Shown here in pieces: positions 8,420 to 16,376 of a stretch of DNA of 64,000 nt. Position numbers and translations under genes: made by a program. Each line of letters opens with the position of its first letter. Within the stretch, counting starts at the first letter, position 1. The notes under the pieces were generated by a model. The model saw only the letters and a list, made by a program, of their open reading frames with translations. It was not told where the DNA came from and made no database searches. Source of the DNA: Sandaracinaceae bacterium (GTDB lineage Bacteria; Myxococcota_A; Polyangia; Polyangiales; Sandaracinaceae); assembly GCA_040218145.1 (NCBI GenBank), contig JAVJQK010000063.1, positions 124,001 to 188,000 of the forward strand. Reading direction: 5' to 3'.

Positions 8420-8779
8420 TCAGGCCGCCTTCCCGAGCTTGGTCACCGCCCCCACGAGGAGGTCCGGCTTGAACGGCTTGACGATCCAGCCCTTGGCGCC
8501 CGCCGCGCGTGCGCGCTGGATGAGCTCGGGCTGGCCCTCGGTGGTCAGCATCACGATGGGCACCGCTCGCCCGCTCGCCTTGATCTTCTCGACCATCTCG
8601 ATGCCGTTCATGCGGGGCATGTTGACGTCACAGATCACCACGGCGGGCGAAGCGCTCTCCACCTTCTGGAAGCCTTCCTCGCCGTCGCAGGCTTCGATCA
8701 CGTCGAAGCCTGCGCCCGTGAGCGCCATGCGCACCTGCTGCCGGACGGTGCTCGAATCGTCCACGATGAGAACTTTCAC
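8420..8779 (-). CDS. CheY-like single-domain response regulator
   Basis: A 119-residue receiver domain with no output domain. All the active-site residues are present: Asp7 and Asp8 (VDDSS), the phospho-acceptor Asp51 (VICDVNMP), Thr79 (MLTTEG) and Lys101 (VKPFKP). The start is a GTG with AGGAGG about 8 bases upstream. It is first in the minus-strand cassette CheY, CheX, FIST and Hpt-kinase. Its phospho-donor is likely the kinase at 5081-6652 and its phosphatase the CheX-like protein just downstream. No methyl-accepting receptor or flagellar gene is in the window, so the output is unknown. Confidence 0.88.
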   Translation of the reverse strand: MKVLIVDDSSTVRQQVRMALTGAGFDVIEACDGEEGFQKVESASPAVVICDVNMPRMNGIEMVEKIKASGRAVPIVMLTTEGQPELIQRARAAGAKGWIVKPFKPDLLVGAVTKLGKAA

Positions 8780-8858
8780 GCGTCTCCTCCTGTCGGGGCG
8801 AATCGCCCTCGGAGCACCTCAACGGAGGGTCACGTCTTCCTTTGAGGGGATCGTGGGA

Positions 8859-9818
8859 TCAACCGTGCGATCGGATGAAGGCGGCCACCTCGCGCCGCCA
8901 GAGCGCGGGCGCCACCTTCGCGCTCTGGACGTGCCCGTGCCCGGGCAAGAGCAGCAGCCGCCCGCCCGCCGCCGCGGCCACCGCGCGCGCCTCTTCGGGC
9001 CGCGCCCGCGTGTCCTCGGACCCCGCCACCACGAGCGTCGGCGCGCGCACCCCCGCCGCCCAGCGAACCGGCTCGTTGTCGAACCCGTCGTAGCCGTGCA
9101 GCACGCCGCCCCAGAACACGAGCAGCTCCGCGCTCGGGAACGCCGGCAGCCCCATCAACTCGAAGCGGTGCTGCACGGTGGACAGCAGGCGGTCGTAGGG
9201 CGCCTCGACCACGATCGCGGCCGGCTCCGCGCCCAGCTCACCCACCGCGCGCAGGATGGCCGCCGCCCCCATGGAGAAGCCGTAGAGGATCGGCCGCTCG
9301 ATCCCGCGCCCACGCGCCCACTCGAGCGTGGCCATCACGTCCAGCGCCTCGCGGTGCCCGATCGTGACCGTGTCTCCGCTCGAGCCGCCCGAGCCCTCGA
9401 AGTCGACCATGACGACCGACCAGCGCTCCTCGTGCAGCAGCCTCGCCGTCTCGAGCAGCTGGTCCTTGCTGGCCGCGTACCCATGGAACACCAGCACCGC
9501 GCCGCGCGGGCTCGGCGCCGGGATGTCCCACGCCTCCAGCGTGCCGCCGCGCCCGTTCGACCAGGTCACGGTCTCGTAGACGAGCCCCACGTCGGCTGGC
9601 GACCGCGCGTTGATGGGCCTCGGCACCGTCACCCCGAAGAGCGTCGCGCTCAGCTTGGCGCCGATCCCGAGCTGCTCCGGCTGCCCCGTGCGCTCACCTC
9701 CGTCGACGAAGGTCGTCATCGCGCGTGCATGCATCAAGCACACCCCGTTGTAGGCCAGCAGGAGCGCCAGCGTCGCGCCGCCCGCCCACCACGTCGTCCG
9801 TCGCCACGCTCGGCTCAT
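8859..9818 (-). CDS. Membrane-anchored alpha/beta hydrolase
   Basis: A 319-residue protein with one N-terminal transmembrane helix (about 8-28) and an alpha/beta hydrolase domain outside. Visible elements are the oxyanion segment VLVFHGYAASKDQ, a strand VVMVDFEGSGGS, the nucleophile elbow GFSMG, an acid in the VVAGSEDTR loop and the final His in LLPGHGHV. The family hydrolyses esters, lipids or peptides; the substrate is unknown. The frame is open up to 9992, but the ATG at 9818 begins the hydrophobic anchor and avoids overlap with the divergent lipoprotein gene, so it was chosen. Confidence 0.82.
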   Translation of the reverse strand: MSRAWRRTTWWAGGATLALLLAYNGVCLMHARAMTTFVDGGERTGQPEQLGIGAKLSATLFGVTVPRPINARSPADVGLVYETVTWSNGRGGTLEAWDIPAPSPRGAVLVFHGYAASKDQLLETARLLHEERWSVVMVDFEGSGGSSGDTVTIGHREALDVMATLEWARGRGIERPILYGFSMGAAAILRAVGELGAEPAAIVVEAPYDRLLSTVQHRFELMGLPAFPSAELLVFWGGVLHGYDGFDNEPVRWAAGVRAPTLVVAGSEDTRARPEEARAVAAAAGGRLLLLPGHGHVQSAKVAPALWRREVAAFIRSHG

Positions 9819-9923
9819 GCCCACTGCGTGTCTCGCGGCGCGCGCGTCGACCACACTTCTCCGGCGAGCGGCAGGAGGGCGAGCCGAACGGTCGCGCGGG
9901 TGCCTCGGACCGGCCGGGAGGCG

Positions 9924-9929
9924 TAGACT
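9924..9929 (+). promoter_or_regulatory. -10 box (TAGACT) of the lipoprotein gene at 9936
   Basis: TAGACT is followed by 6 bases and then the ATG, with no ribosome-binding site. The arrangement indicates a leaderless start. Confidence 0.45.
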
Positions 9930-9935
9930 CCAGCG

Positions 9936-10310
9936 ATGGGCCGGTTCGTGATCTGGGGGCTCCTCGCGCTCGGAGGTTGCGCACAGCACCACTACGCCGA
10001 AGCGCGGCTCGATGCCGGAGTCGAGCTGCCCGCCCTCCCGCAGCCGTGTCCGTTCGAGCTCGATGAGCCCGCGTGCAGCGCGAGGGAGGGCTGCGCGTAC
10101 GCCTTCCCCGGCGGCGCGCCCACGCTCGCGCGCGAGGGGTGCGTCGAGCTGCGAGCCTGCGGTGTCCGTGCCGAGTGCCTCACGCCGTATGTCTGCCGTG
10201 ACGTGGGGCTCGACCCCTGCCGTTCGACCGGTCGTCCCCGCGGGGGCTGCTTGGACGCGGTCCTGCGCCTGCCGCTCTGCGTGCCGCCCGACGCCTACCG
10301 CGTCGACTGA
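9936..10310 (+). CDS. Small Cys-rich lipoprotein
   Basis: A 124-residue protein with a short hydrophobic leader ending in the lipobox LGGC (Cys15). Ten more cysteines are spread through the mature chain (for example PACSAREGCAYAF and GVRAECLTPYVC), which suggests a compact disulphide-bonded extracellular domain. No family is recognised. It is convergent with the larger Cys-rich lipoprotein gene at 10381-11244, and the two lie in a stretch of secreted lipoproteins. Confidence 0.65.
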   Translation: MGRFVIWGLLALGGCAQHHYAEARLDAGVELPALPQPCPFELDEPACSAREGCAYAFPGGAPTLAREGCVELRACGVRAECLTPYVCRDVGLDPCRSTGRPRGGCLDAVLRLPLCVPPDAYRVD

Positions 10311-10315
10311 GCAGA

Positions 10316-10454
10316 CCGGGGACGATCCTACTCATTCGTCAAACTCGTTGGCCCATCTCGATACGTGTCATCGAGGGGGCTCAGAGCTCGTTCCACTCGC
10401 CATCGAGGCAGCTCACCTGGTCGGGATAGATCTCGCGGTAGGCGAGGCAGCTCT
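10316..10454. repeat. Direct repeat copy A (about 140 bp)
   Basis: It covers the 3' end and downstream region of the lipoprotein gene at 10381-11244. It matches copy B at 11291-11431 with about seven substitutions and one 2-base length difference, and it includes a long central stretch of identity. The offset between the copies is 975 bp. Confidence 0.9.
10357..10375. terminator. Hairpin between two convergent lipoprotein genes
   Basis: CTCGAT and ATCGAG pair around a 7-base loop, 5 bases after the stop of the minus-strand gene and 46 bases after that of the plus-strand gene. The same hairpin occurs in repeat copy B at 11332-11350. There is no T run, so terminator function is tentative. Confidence 0.35.
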
Positions 10455-11244
10455 GCAGCGCGACTGGTTCGCCTCGGTCGGGCAGCGCGCCACCGGGCTC
10501 CTGCGCGAGGCGCATGCACGCGCAGCTGGGCATCCAGACGCCGGACAGGAGGCTTAGATCGAGCGCGCACTCCGCCAGGAGCCGGTCTGCGTTGCGCTCT
10601 TCGCAGGGCGGGTTGGGATTCGGCGAGCAGACCCCGAACGCGCGGTGCTCGCTCAACCCGAAGCACCCGGGCCCCCACGCCGACACGCTCGAGCTGACCG
10701 CGGGGCACGTGTCCCCGCACGCGCCCCCGCAGAAGGGCAAGTCGGGGTCGGCTCCGTCTCCGCACTCGCCCTCCAGCGGCCCATCCACGAAGGTTGTCCC
10801 ATCCGAGTAGCGGCAAACCGCGGAGGTGTACTCGGGCTCGTCGCGCTCGCGGATCCAGCGGCAGAACTCGGGGTCTACGCACGCGCTCCTGACGCCATTC
10901 ATGAGGCAGACGTTTCCGCCCAGGCAAAACCGCACGAAGTAGCTGTCCTCTTCCCCACGAACGCATCGGTTGCCGCCGCGGTGGTCGTCGCCGACGCAGG
11001 TGCCGTAATGAGCGTCGCAGAGCCCGCCCCCACACGCCGGCGTGTCGCAGTATCGCCCACACAGGATGGTCGCGCCGACCCGCGGACACTCGGACGCAGC
11101 TCCCGCGTCCAGCCCGCGGCCCCCATCCGCTCCGGGCTCGACCCCCGAGTCGCCGCCGTCGCCCCCCTCATGAAGGCTGAAGCAGCCGCCGAGCACGAGG
11201 GCCCAGAGCAGCAAGAGCACATGCGCTGCATGGTCGTGCATCAT
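10381..11244 (-). CDS. Cys-rich lipoprotein with Asp/Gly linker
   Basis: A 287-residue predicted lipoprotein. The leader ends in LGGC (Cys21). A low-complexity linker of Gly, Asp and Ala (about 25-50) follows, then a domain with more than twenty cysteines and no recognised fold. Local motifs such as CGRYCDTPACGGGLC and CGGACGDTC look like disulphide-knotted extracellular modules. The start is at two adjacent ATG codons, 12 bases after TAGACT. The gene is bracketed by the two copies of a 140-bp direct repeat, so recombination between them would delete it. Function unknown. Confidence 0.7.
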   Translation of the reverse strand: MMHDHAAHVLLLLWALVLGGCFSLHEGGDGGDSGVEPGADGGRGLDAGAASECPRVGATILCGRYCDTPACGGGLCDAHYGTCVGDDHRGGNRCVRGEEDSYFVRFCLGGNVCLMNGVRSACVDPEFCRWIRERDEPEYTSAVCRYSDGTTFVDGPLEGECGDGADPDLPFCGGACGDTCPAVSSSVSAWGPGCFGLSEHRAFGVCSPNPNPPCEERNADRLLAECALDLSLLSGVWMPSCACMRLAQEPGGALPDRGEPVALQSCLAYREIYPDQVSCLDGEWNEL

Positions 11245-11290
11245 GGCGCGTGCGGCAGTCTACATCGGAAGCGTTGCCCCGGCAGCGACG

Positions 11291-11431
11291 CCGGGGACGA
11301 TCCTATTCATTCGTCAAACTCGGTGGCTCATCTCGATACGTGTCATCGAGGGGGCTCAGAGCTCGTTCCACTCGCCATCGAGGCAGCTCACCTGGTCGGG
11401 ATGGATGGCGCGGTGTGGGCGAGGCAGCTCT
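11291..11431. repeat. Direct repeat copy B (about 140 bp)
   Basis: This copy lies upstream of the lipoprotein gene it resembles and directly after the stop of the propeller lipoprotein gene. It holds a degenerate version of the gene tail and the same downstream sequence as copy A. Confidence 0.9.
11356..11431 (-). pseudogene. Remnant of the 3' end of a Cys-rich lipoprotein gene
   Basis: On the minus strand this matches the last 24 or so codons of the gene at 10381-11244 (SCLAY onward in the intact copy). Here two extra bases shift the frame, so that it reads SCLAH and then stops early. Nothing upstream of it matches the rest of that gene. It is best explained as the leftover of a tandem duplicate whose body was deleted. 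Confidence 0.7.
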
Positions 11432-11441
11432 TCGGGCCGGC

Positions 11442-12704
11442 TCAGGGCTGCACGCCGATGGAGCCGGTGATGTTCTCGGTGCCCGAGCCGAGCTCGAGCG
11501 GGCCGAGGTCGGTGATGACGCCGCCGCCGTCGAAGCGGACCCGGCGCACGGCGACGTTCTCGCTGATCAGGACGAGCCCCTCGAGCGCGCCGCGGCGGAT
11601 CATCACCGCGCTGCCCGGGAGCGCGGGGCCGCGGTCCTGGTAGGTCAGCTCGCCCATCACCGTCAGCGGCATCGCGGCGTCGGGCTCGTAGCGCATGCCG
11701 TAGATCGCGTCGCCGAAGCCGCTGACCACGATGACCGCGTCGTCGAAGGGCGAGGCCACGATCGCGACCGGGTCCTCGACGTCGGCGATCTGCTGCACGA
11801 AGGAGACGCCGTCGTCGATCGCGGCGACGCCGATGCGGTTGCCGGTCGCGCTGAACGACGCGTTGTCGCCCAGGATCGCGTGGCGCTCGTTGGCGGTGAC
11901 GGTGAAGCCGGCCACGATCCAGTCCGACTCGGGGAAGACCTCACCCGCGGCCAGCGTGGCCGGCGCGCCGAGATCGACCACGCGCACGTCCGGGCCGAGC
12001 CCTTCGCCGTCCACCGTCTCGTCGAGGAGATCCTTGCTCGCGATCACCGCGGTGCCGTCGGAGAGGATCTCCATGCCGTAGGGGAGGCGGCCGGGGGCGA
12101 CCCACTCCGCCGGGCCGATCGCGCCGTCGCAGCCGATGGGCGCGCGGTAGACGCCGCCGCCGGACTCGCGCCACTGCGCGTCGCGGATCCAGATCGCGTC
12201 GCCCGCCGGGTCCATCACCACGCCCGCGGCGTAGAAGTCGCCCATGTGCTGGCGGTGCACGACCGTCGGGCGGCCCTCCGCGTCGAGGGTGAAGACGCCG
12301 AGCGAGCCGTCGTCCTGCGCCGCGATGCCCACCTCGCCGTCCGGGGTGAAGACGATGGGCGCGTCGTTGGCCTTCCCCATCACGAAGGAATTCCCCGTCC
12401 GCGACAGCGTGCCGTCGGCGGCGAGCGCGAGCACCTCGTAGCTGGGGTCACCGAAGGGGTGCGCGAGCGCGACGTAGCGGACGCGGTCGGCCGCGGCGGG
12501 GAGGCGAGGGCACTCGGCGCCGCCACCGTCGTGGCCCGAGTCCCGGCCCGAGTCTTGTATGACGCCGCCGTCGGTGTCCACGCCGGAGTCGGCCGGGGCG
12601 CCGCCGTCGCCGGGCACGAACGCGTCGTCGGGCACGCCGGAGTCGGTGGGGGCCGCGCCGTCGCAGGCGGTCAACAGGAGGAGCGAGAAGAGAAGGCGTC
12701 GCAT
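11442..12704 (-). CDS. Lipoprotein with a beta-propeller-like body
   Basis: A 420-residue predicted lipoprotein: leader ending in LTAC (Cys14), then a long Asp/Ala/Gly/Pro linker (about 16-60), then a repetitive beta body. The repeats have the form of propeller blades that alternate a value strand with a time or position strand (for example YEVLALAADGTLSRTGN, LGVFTLDAEGRPTVVH, DGTAVIASKDLL). They resemble the lactonase/YVTN type of seven-bladed propeller. The ATG at 12704 was chosen over an upstream one because it begins the signal sequence. The product probably sits on the outer surface; its ligand is unknown. Confidence 0.7.
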   Translation of the reverse strand: MRRLLFSLLLLTACDGAAPTDSGVPDDAFVPGDGGAPADSGVDTDGGVIQDSGRDSGHDGGGAECPRLPAAADRVRYVALAHPFGDPSYEVLALAADGTLSRTGNSFVMGKANDAPIVFTPDGEVGIAAQDDGSLGVFTLDAEGRPTVVHRQHMGDFYAAGVVMDPAGDAIWIRDAQWRESGGGVYRAPIGCDGAIGPAEWVAPGRLPYGMEILSDGTAVIASKDLLDETVDGEGLGPDVRVVDLGAPATLAAGEVFPESDWIVAGFTVTANERHAILGDNASFSATGNRIGVAAIDDGVSFVQQIADVEDPVAIVASPFDDAVIVVSGFGDAIYGMRYEPDAAMPLTVMGELTYQDRGPALPGSAVMIRRGALEGLVLISENVAVRRVRFDGGGVITDLGPLELGSGTENITGSIGVQP

Positions 12705-12745
12705 CGGCCGAGCATGCCACCCGTGAAAGCCGCGCGCCCATCGCA

Positions 12746-12751
12746 TACCCT
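12746..12751 (+). promoter_or_regulatory. -10 box (TACCCT) of the molybdopterin oxidoreductase gene
   Basis: TACCCT lies 9 bases before the ATG at 12761, without a clear ribosome-binding site between them. Confidence 0.35.
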
Positions 12752-12760
12752 GCGGTCGAG

Positions 12761-14845
12761 ATGGACCACGCGAAGACCTTCTGCCGCATCTGCGAGGCCG
12801 CCTGCGGGCTCGAGGTCCAGACCGAGGGGGACCGGGTCGTCTCCATCAAGCCGGACCGCGCCCACCCGGTGAGCGGTGGCTTCGTCTGCGCCAAGGGCAC
12901 GCGCTTCGCCGAGGTGGCCGCGCACCCTTCCCGCGTCACCCACCCGAGCGTGCGGCGCGGCGGGGAGCTGGAGCGCACGAGCTGGCCGCGCGCGATCGAG
13001 GCGGCGGCGAGCCGGCTGCGCCCGATCCTGGAGCGCCACGGGCCGCACGCGGTCGCGCTCTACATCGGCAACCCGCTCGCCTTTCACGCCCTCGGGCAGA
13101 TCGCGGCCGTCTTCTTCGGGCGCGCGCTCGGCACGCGCAACGTGTTCACCGCGGGCAGCCAGGACTGCAACAACAAGTTCGCGGCCGCGCAGCTGATGCA
13201 CGGCACGCCGGTCATCCACCCCATCCCCGACTTCGAGCACGCGGAGATGGCTGTGATGCTCGGCACCAACCCCGCCGTGAGCCAGGCGAGCTTCGTGCAC
13301 CTCGAGGGCGGCGCGCTCACCTTCGACCGCTTCCAGAAGCGCGGCGGGCGCCTCGTCTGGGTCGACGTGCGCGAGACCGAGAGCGCCAAGCGCTGGGGCG
13401 AGCTGATCACCATCCGGCCTGGCACCGACGTCTTCCTCGTGCTCGCCCTGCTCGGGCTCTTCGCCGACCGCGGGATCGAAGACGCGCGCGTGGCCGGCCT
13501 CGAGACCCTGCTCGAGCTCGCGCGGGAGATCACGCCCCAGCGCGCCGAGGCCGCGTGCGGCGTCTCGGCGCAGCAGATCCGCGCGCTGGCCGCCGACATC
13601 GACCGCGCGAACGGCGTCGCCTTCCACCAGTCGGTCGGGGTCAACCAGGGCCCCTTCGGCACCCTCGCCTACGTCGCGCTCCAGGCCCTCGCCTACGTCA
13701 CGGGCAACTACGACGCGCGCGGCGGCTCGCTCTTCTCGCCGCTGGGTGTACACGGCGCGCGCCTCGCGCGGCAGGTCGGCCTCTTCACCTCGCAGGCCCG
13801 CAGCCGCATCGGCGACTTCCCCACCGTCTTCGACAGCCTGCCCGGCGGGGTGATGGCGGACGAGATCCTCACCGAGGGGCCCGAGCGGGTCCGCGCGCTG
13901 GTGGTCATCGCGGGCGACCCCATCCGCTCGATCCCGGGCTCGCGCCGGCTCGAGCGGGCCATCGCTTCGCTCGACGCCGTCGTCGCGCTCGACTTCTTCG
14001 AGTCCCGGACCGGCCAGCACGCCGACGTGATCTTGCCGGCCACGACCTTCCTCGAGCGCGCGGATCTCGCGCTGCCCGGCCTGCCGCTCCAGACGGTCGA
14101 CCTCGCGCAGACCACCCCGGCCATGATCCCGCGGGTGGGCGAGGCCCGCCCCGAGCACGAGGTCCTCGCGCAGCTCAGCCTCGCGATCGACCGGCCCCTC
14201 TTCGGCAGCCGCCTCGCGTCGCGCGTCCTGAGCAAGCCGGGCCTCGCCGACCGCGCGATCCCCGCCCTGACCGAGCTCGCCTGGAAGCTCTTCGACCGCG
14301 ACCCGGCGCGCCGCGGCCACGGCGTCCCGATCCCGACCCCGAAGCCCGAGACGTACCTGGGGCGCGGGCCGATGACCGAGGACGGCCGGGTGCACTTCTG
14401 GCGGCCCGCGCTCGACGCCGAGCGTGCGCGCCTGCTCGCGTGGGAGAAGCGCGCGCGTCCGGACGGCTTCGTGCTGCTCGGGCGCAGGCGGCGCATCGGC
14501 CACAACTCGTGGCTGCACGGCGGCACGCGCGAGGGCGCGCTCGAGGGCGAGGCGTGGATGGCGCCGTCGGACCTCGCGCGGCTCGGCCTCGAGGACGGCG
14601 CGGACGTGACCCTGCGCACCGAGACCGGGGAGCTGACGATGCCGGTCCGCGCGCGAGACGGCGTGGCGCCGGGCACGGTGGTGGTCCCGCACGGGGAGCT
14701 CGAGGTGAACGTCAACGAGCTGCTCCCGTCGGGCGCCGCGCACATCGAGCCGCTCAGCGGGATGCTGCACATGACCGGCGTGCCGGTCGAGGTGCGCCCC
14801 GGGGTGCGGGTCCGCCCGACCTCGCCGGAGGGAGCGCGGGCATGA
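12761..14845 (+). CDS. Molybdopterin-dependent oxidoreductase, DMSO-reductase family
   Basis: A 694-residue catalytic subunit. The N-terminus binds a 4Fe-4S cluster through Cys8, Cys11, Cys15 and Cys43 (CRICEAACG and GGFVCAKG). The molybdopterin-binding domains follow, with a candidate Mo ligand Cys136 in GSQDCNNK, the VMLGTNPAVS and LVWVDVRETES nucleotide-binding segments, and a C-terminal dinucleotide-binding beta barrel (about 570-690). There is no Tat signal, so it should be cytoplasmic. The substrate is not evident; related proteins include formate dehydrogenase-like and nitrate reductase-like enzymes. No electron-transfer subunit is adjacent. Its stop overlaps the start of an SGNH hydrolase gene (ATGA). 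Confidence 0.85.
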   Translation: MDHAKTFCRICEAACGLEVQTEGDRVVSIKPDRAHPVSGGFVCAKGTRFAEVAAHPSRVTHPSVRRGGELERTSWPRAIEAAASRLRPILERHGPHAVALYIGNPLAFHALGQIAAVFFGRALGTRNVFTAGSQDCNNKFAAAQLMHGTPVIHPIPDFEHAEMAVMLGTNPAVSQASFVHLEGGALTFDRFQKRGGRLVWVDVRETESAKRWGELITIRPGTDVFLVLALLGLFADRGIEDARVAGLETLLELAREITPQRAEAACGVSAQQIRALAADIDRANGVAFHQSVGVNQGPFGTLAYVALQALAYVTGNYDARGGSLFSPLGVHGARLARQVGLFTSQARSRIGDFPTVFDSLPGGVMADEILTEGPERVRALVVIAGDPIRSIPGSRRLERAIASLDAVVALDFFESRTGQHADVILPATTFLERADLALPGLPLQTVDLAQTTPAMIPRVGEARPEHEVLAQLSLAIDRPLFGSRLASRVLSKPGLADRAIPALTELAWKLFDRDPARRGHGVPIPTPKPETYLGRGPMTEDGRVHFWRPALDAERARLLAWEKRARPDGFVLLGRRRRIGHNSWLHGGTREGALEGEAWMAPSDLARLGLEDGADVTLRTETGELTMPVRARDGVAPGTVVVPHGELEVNVNELLPSGAAHIEPLSGMLHMTGVPVEVRPGVRVRPTSPEGARA

Positions 14846-15522
14846 CCCTCCGCGTCCTCTTCGTCGGCAACAGCTACACCTTCTACAACGACATGCCCGA
14901 GCAGGTCGCGGCGCTCTCCCGGAGCGACCCGGGCGCGCCGGAGATCGAGACCGAGCGCGTCGTCGAGGGCGGCGCGACGCTGAAGCTGCACTTCGAGGAG
15001 ACCGGCGCGCGGCAGCGCATCGACGAGGGCGGCTTCACCCACGTGGTGCTGCAGGAGAAGAGCACCGGGCCGCTGCACGACGGCGACGAGTTCCACGTCT
15101 ACGTCGGCTGCCTCGGCGAGCTGGCCAAGTCCCGCAAGGCTAAGCTGCTCCTCTACCAGACCTGGGCCCGCAAGGAGGGCCACGAGATCTATCGCTGGAA
15201 GTGGTCGGGAAAGGGGCCGGCCAAGATGACCAAGAAGGTGCGCAAGGAGGTCGACCGCGCCGCCACCCGCCTCGAGGCGGAGGTCGTGCCCGTGGGCGAC
15301 GTCTGGGAGCAGGTCCGCCTGAAGCACCCGGAGCTGAACCTGCACGACGAGGATCTCCACCACGCGTCGCCCCTCGGCAGCCACCTCGCGGCCAGCGTGT
15401 TCTTCGCGTTCCTCGCCCAGCGCGACCCGACCCCGGTGCCGTTCATGCCCGAGGGCCTCGACCGCGACCAGGCCCTGCTCGTGCGCGCGATGGCGTGGGA
15501 TCACCTGCATCCGGCCGGCTGA
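14842..15522 (+). CDS. SGNH/GDSL-type hydrolase
   Basis: A 226-residue protein with no signal peptide. The N-terminal strand and turn LFVGNSYTFYNDMP carries the block I Ser (GNS in place of GDS). HVVLQEKS resembles block III, and the closing LHHASPLGSHLAA supplies the D/E-x2-H-type block V. The arrangement matches the family of small hydrolases often annotated as DUF4886. Members remove acyl groups from sugars or lipids. It is translationally coupled to the molybdopterin enzyme by an ATGA overlap, an unusual pairing that may mean a shared pathway. Confidence 0.75.
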   Translation: MTLRVLFVGNSYTFYNDMPEQVAALSRSDPGAPEIETERVVEGGATLKLHFEETGARQRIDEGGFTHVVLQEKSTGPLHDGDEFHVYVGCLGELAKSRKAKLLLYQTWARKEGHEIYRWKWSGKGPAKMTKKVRKEVDRAATRLEAEVVPVGDVWEQVRLKHPELNLHDEDLHHASPLGSHLAASVFFAFLAQRDPTPVPFMPEGLDRDQALLVRAMAWDHLHPAG

Positions 15523-15552
15523 TCGGGGGGAAGCTATCGGGGCGGCCGGGCA

Positions 15553-15558
15553 TATCAT
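15553..15558 (+). promoter_or_regulatory. -10 box (TATCAT) of the triple-repeat lipoprotein gene
   Basis: TATCAT is followed by 6 bases and the ATG at 15565, with no ribosome-binding site, so a leaderless transcript is likely. Confidence 0.45.
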
Positions 15559-15564
15559 CGGGCG

Positions 15565-16323
15565 ATGCGAACTCTCCTCGTCTTCGGTGCGTGCCTCCTC
15601 TGTGCGTGCGGCGGCGACAGCCGCCCGGGCGGGGACGGCGCGGCGGCCTCGATGGACTCCGGCGTCGGCCGTGACGGCGCCCCGCCGCCGCTCCCCGACG
15701 GCGCGCCCGCCCCCGACGGATCCCGGCCCGGGGACGACGCCGGCCCGCCTCCACCGGAGCTGCGCTTCTGTCAGCTCGGCTGCGCGTCGGTCGCGGACTG
15801 CGCCACCGCGAGCCCCGCGTTCGACGCCGACAACTACGCCTGCGAAGGCGGCGCGTGCCGCTACACCGGCTGCGTCGACGACGGCGAGTGCCGCGCGACT
15901 TTCATGGACGACCGCTACGTATGCCGTGACCCGGGCACGGGCACGCGCTCGTGTGTGCAGGGCTGCGCGAGCGCGGCCGACTGCGGCACCGGCACGCCGG
16001 CGTTCGACGCGGACAACTACGCCTGCGAGGGCGGCCTCTGCTTCTACACGGGCTGCCGCACCGACGCGGAGTGCGAGGCGACGTTCATGTCGAGCGCGTA
16101 CGGCTGCTTCGCCGTCGAGCCCCCCGCCACGCCGCTCCCCGTGCCCACCGCCGAGCGCAACTGCGTGCGGCGCTGCGCGAGCCCGCCCGACTGCGACAGC
16201 GGCTCGCCCGCCTTCGACGCGGACAACTACGCGTGCGAAGGCGGCTCGTGCCGCTACCTCGGCTGCAACGGCGACGGCGAGTGCGCCGCCTCGCTGATGC
16301 GCAGCGACGCCGTCTGCCGCTGA
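15565..16323 (+). CDS. Lipoprotein with three Cys-rich repeats
   Basis: A 252-residue predicted lipoprotein. The leader ends in LCAC (Cys15), and an Asp/Gly/Pro/Ala linker (about 18-66) follows. Three tandem repeats of about 60 residues then occur, each with a core PAFDADNYACEGG, an aromatic-Gly-Cys step and an acidic D-x-EC segment. The repeats are nearly identical at the core, which points to recent duplication. They look like extracellular disulphide modules with a possible Ca-binding acidic loop, but no family is recognised. It sits just before another lipoprotein gene on the same strand. Confidence 0.72.
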   Translation: MRTLLVFGACLLCACGGDSRPGGDGAAASMDSGVGRDGAPPPLPDGAPAPDGSRPGDDAGPPPPELRFCQLGCASVADCATASPAFDADNYACEGGACRYTGCVDDGECRATFMDDRYVCRDPGTGTRSCVQGCASAADCGTGTPAFDADNYACEGGLCFYTGCRTDAECEATFMSSAYGCFAVEPPATPLPVPTAERNCVRRCASPPDCDSGSPAFDADNYACEGGSCRYLGCNGDGECAASLMRSDAVCR

Positions 16324-16376
16324 CCCGCGCAGGCGACGAAATTGGTGCGGACCGCGTGCGAGGGGAGAGTCCGCGC

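Noticed and set aside
15951-16376. An extended N-terminus for the esterase lipoprotein
   Set aside because: The upstream frame lies inside the triple-repeat lipoprotein gene and is Arg/Leu-rich shadow sequence; the lipobox and ribosome-binding site fix the start at 16377.
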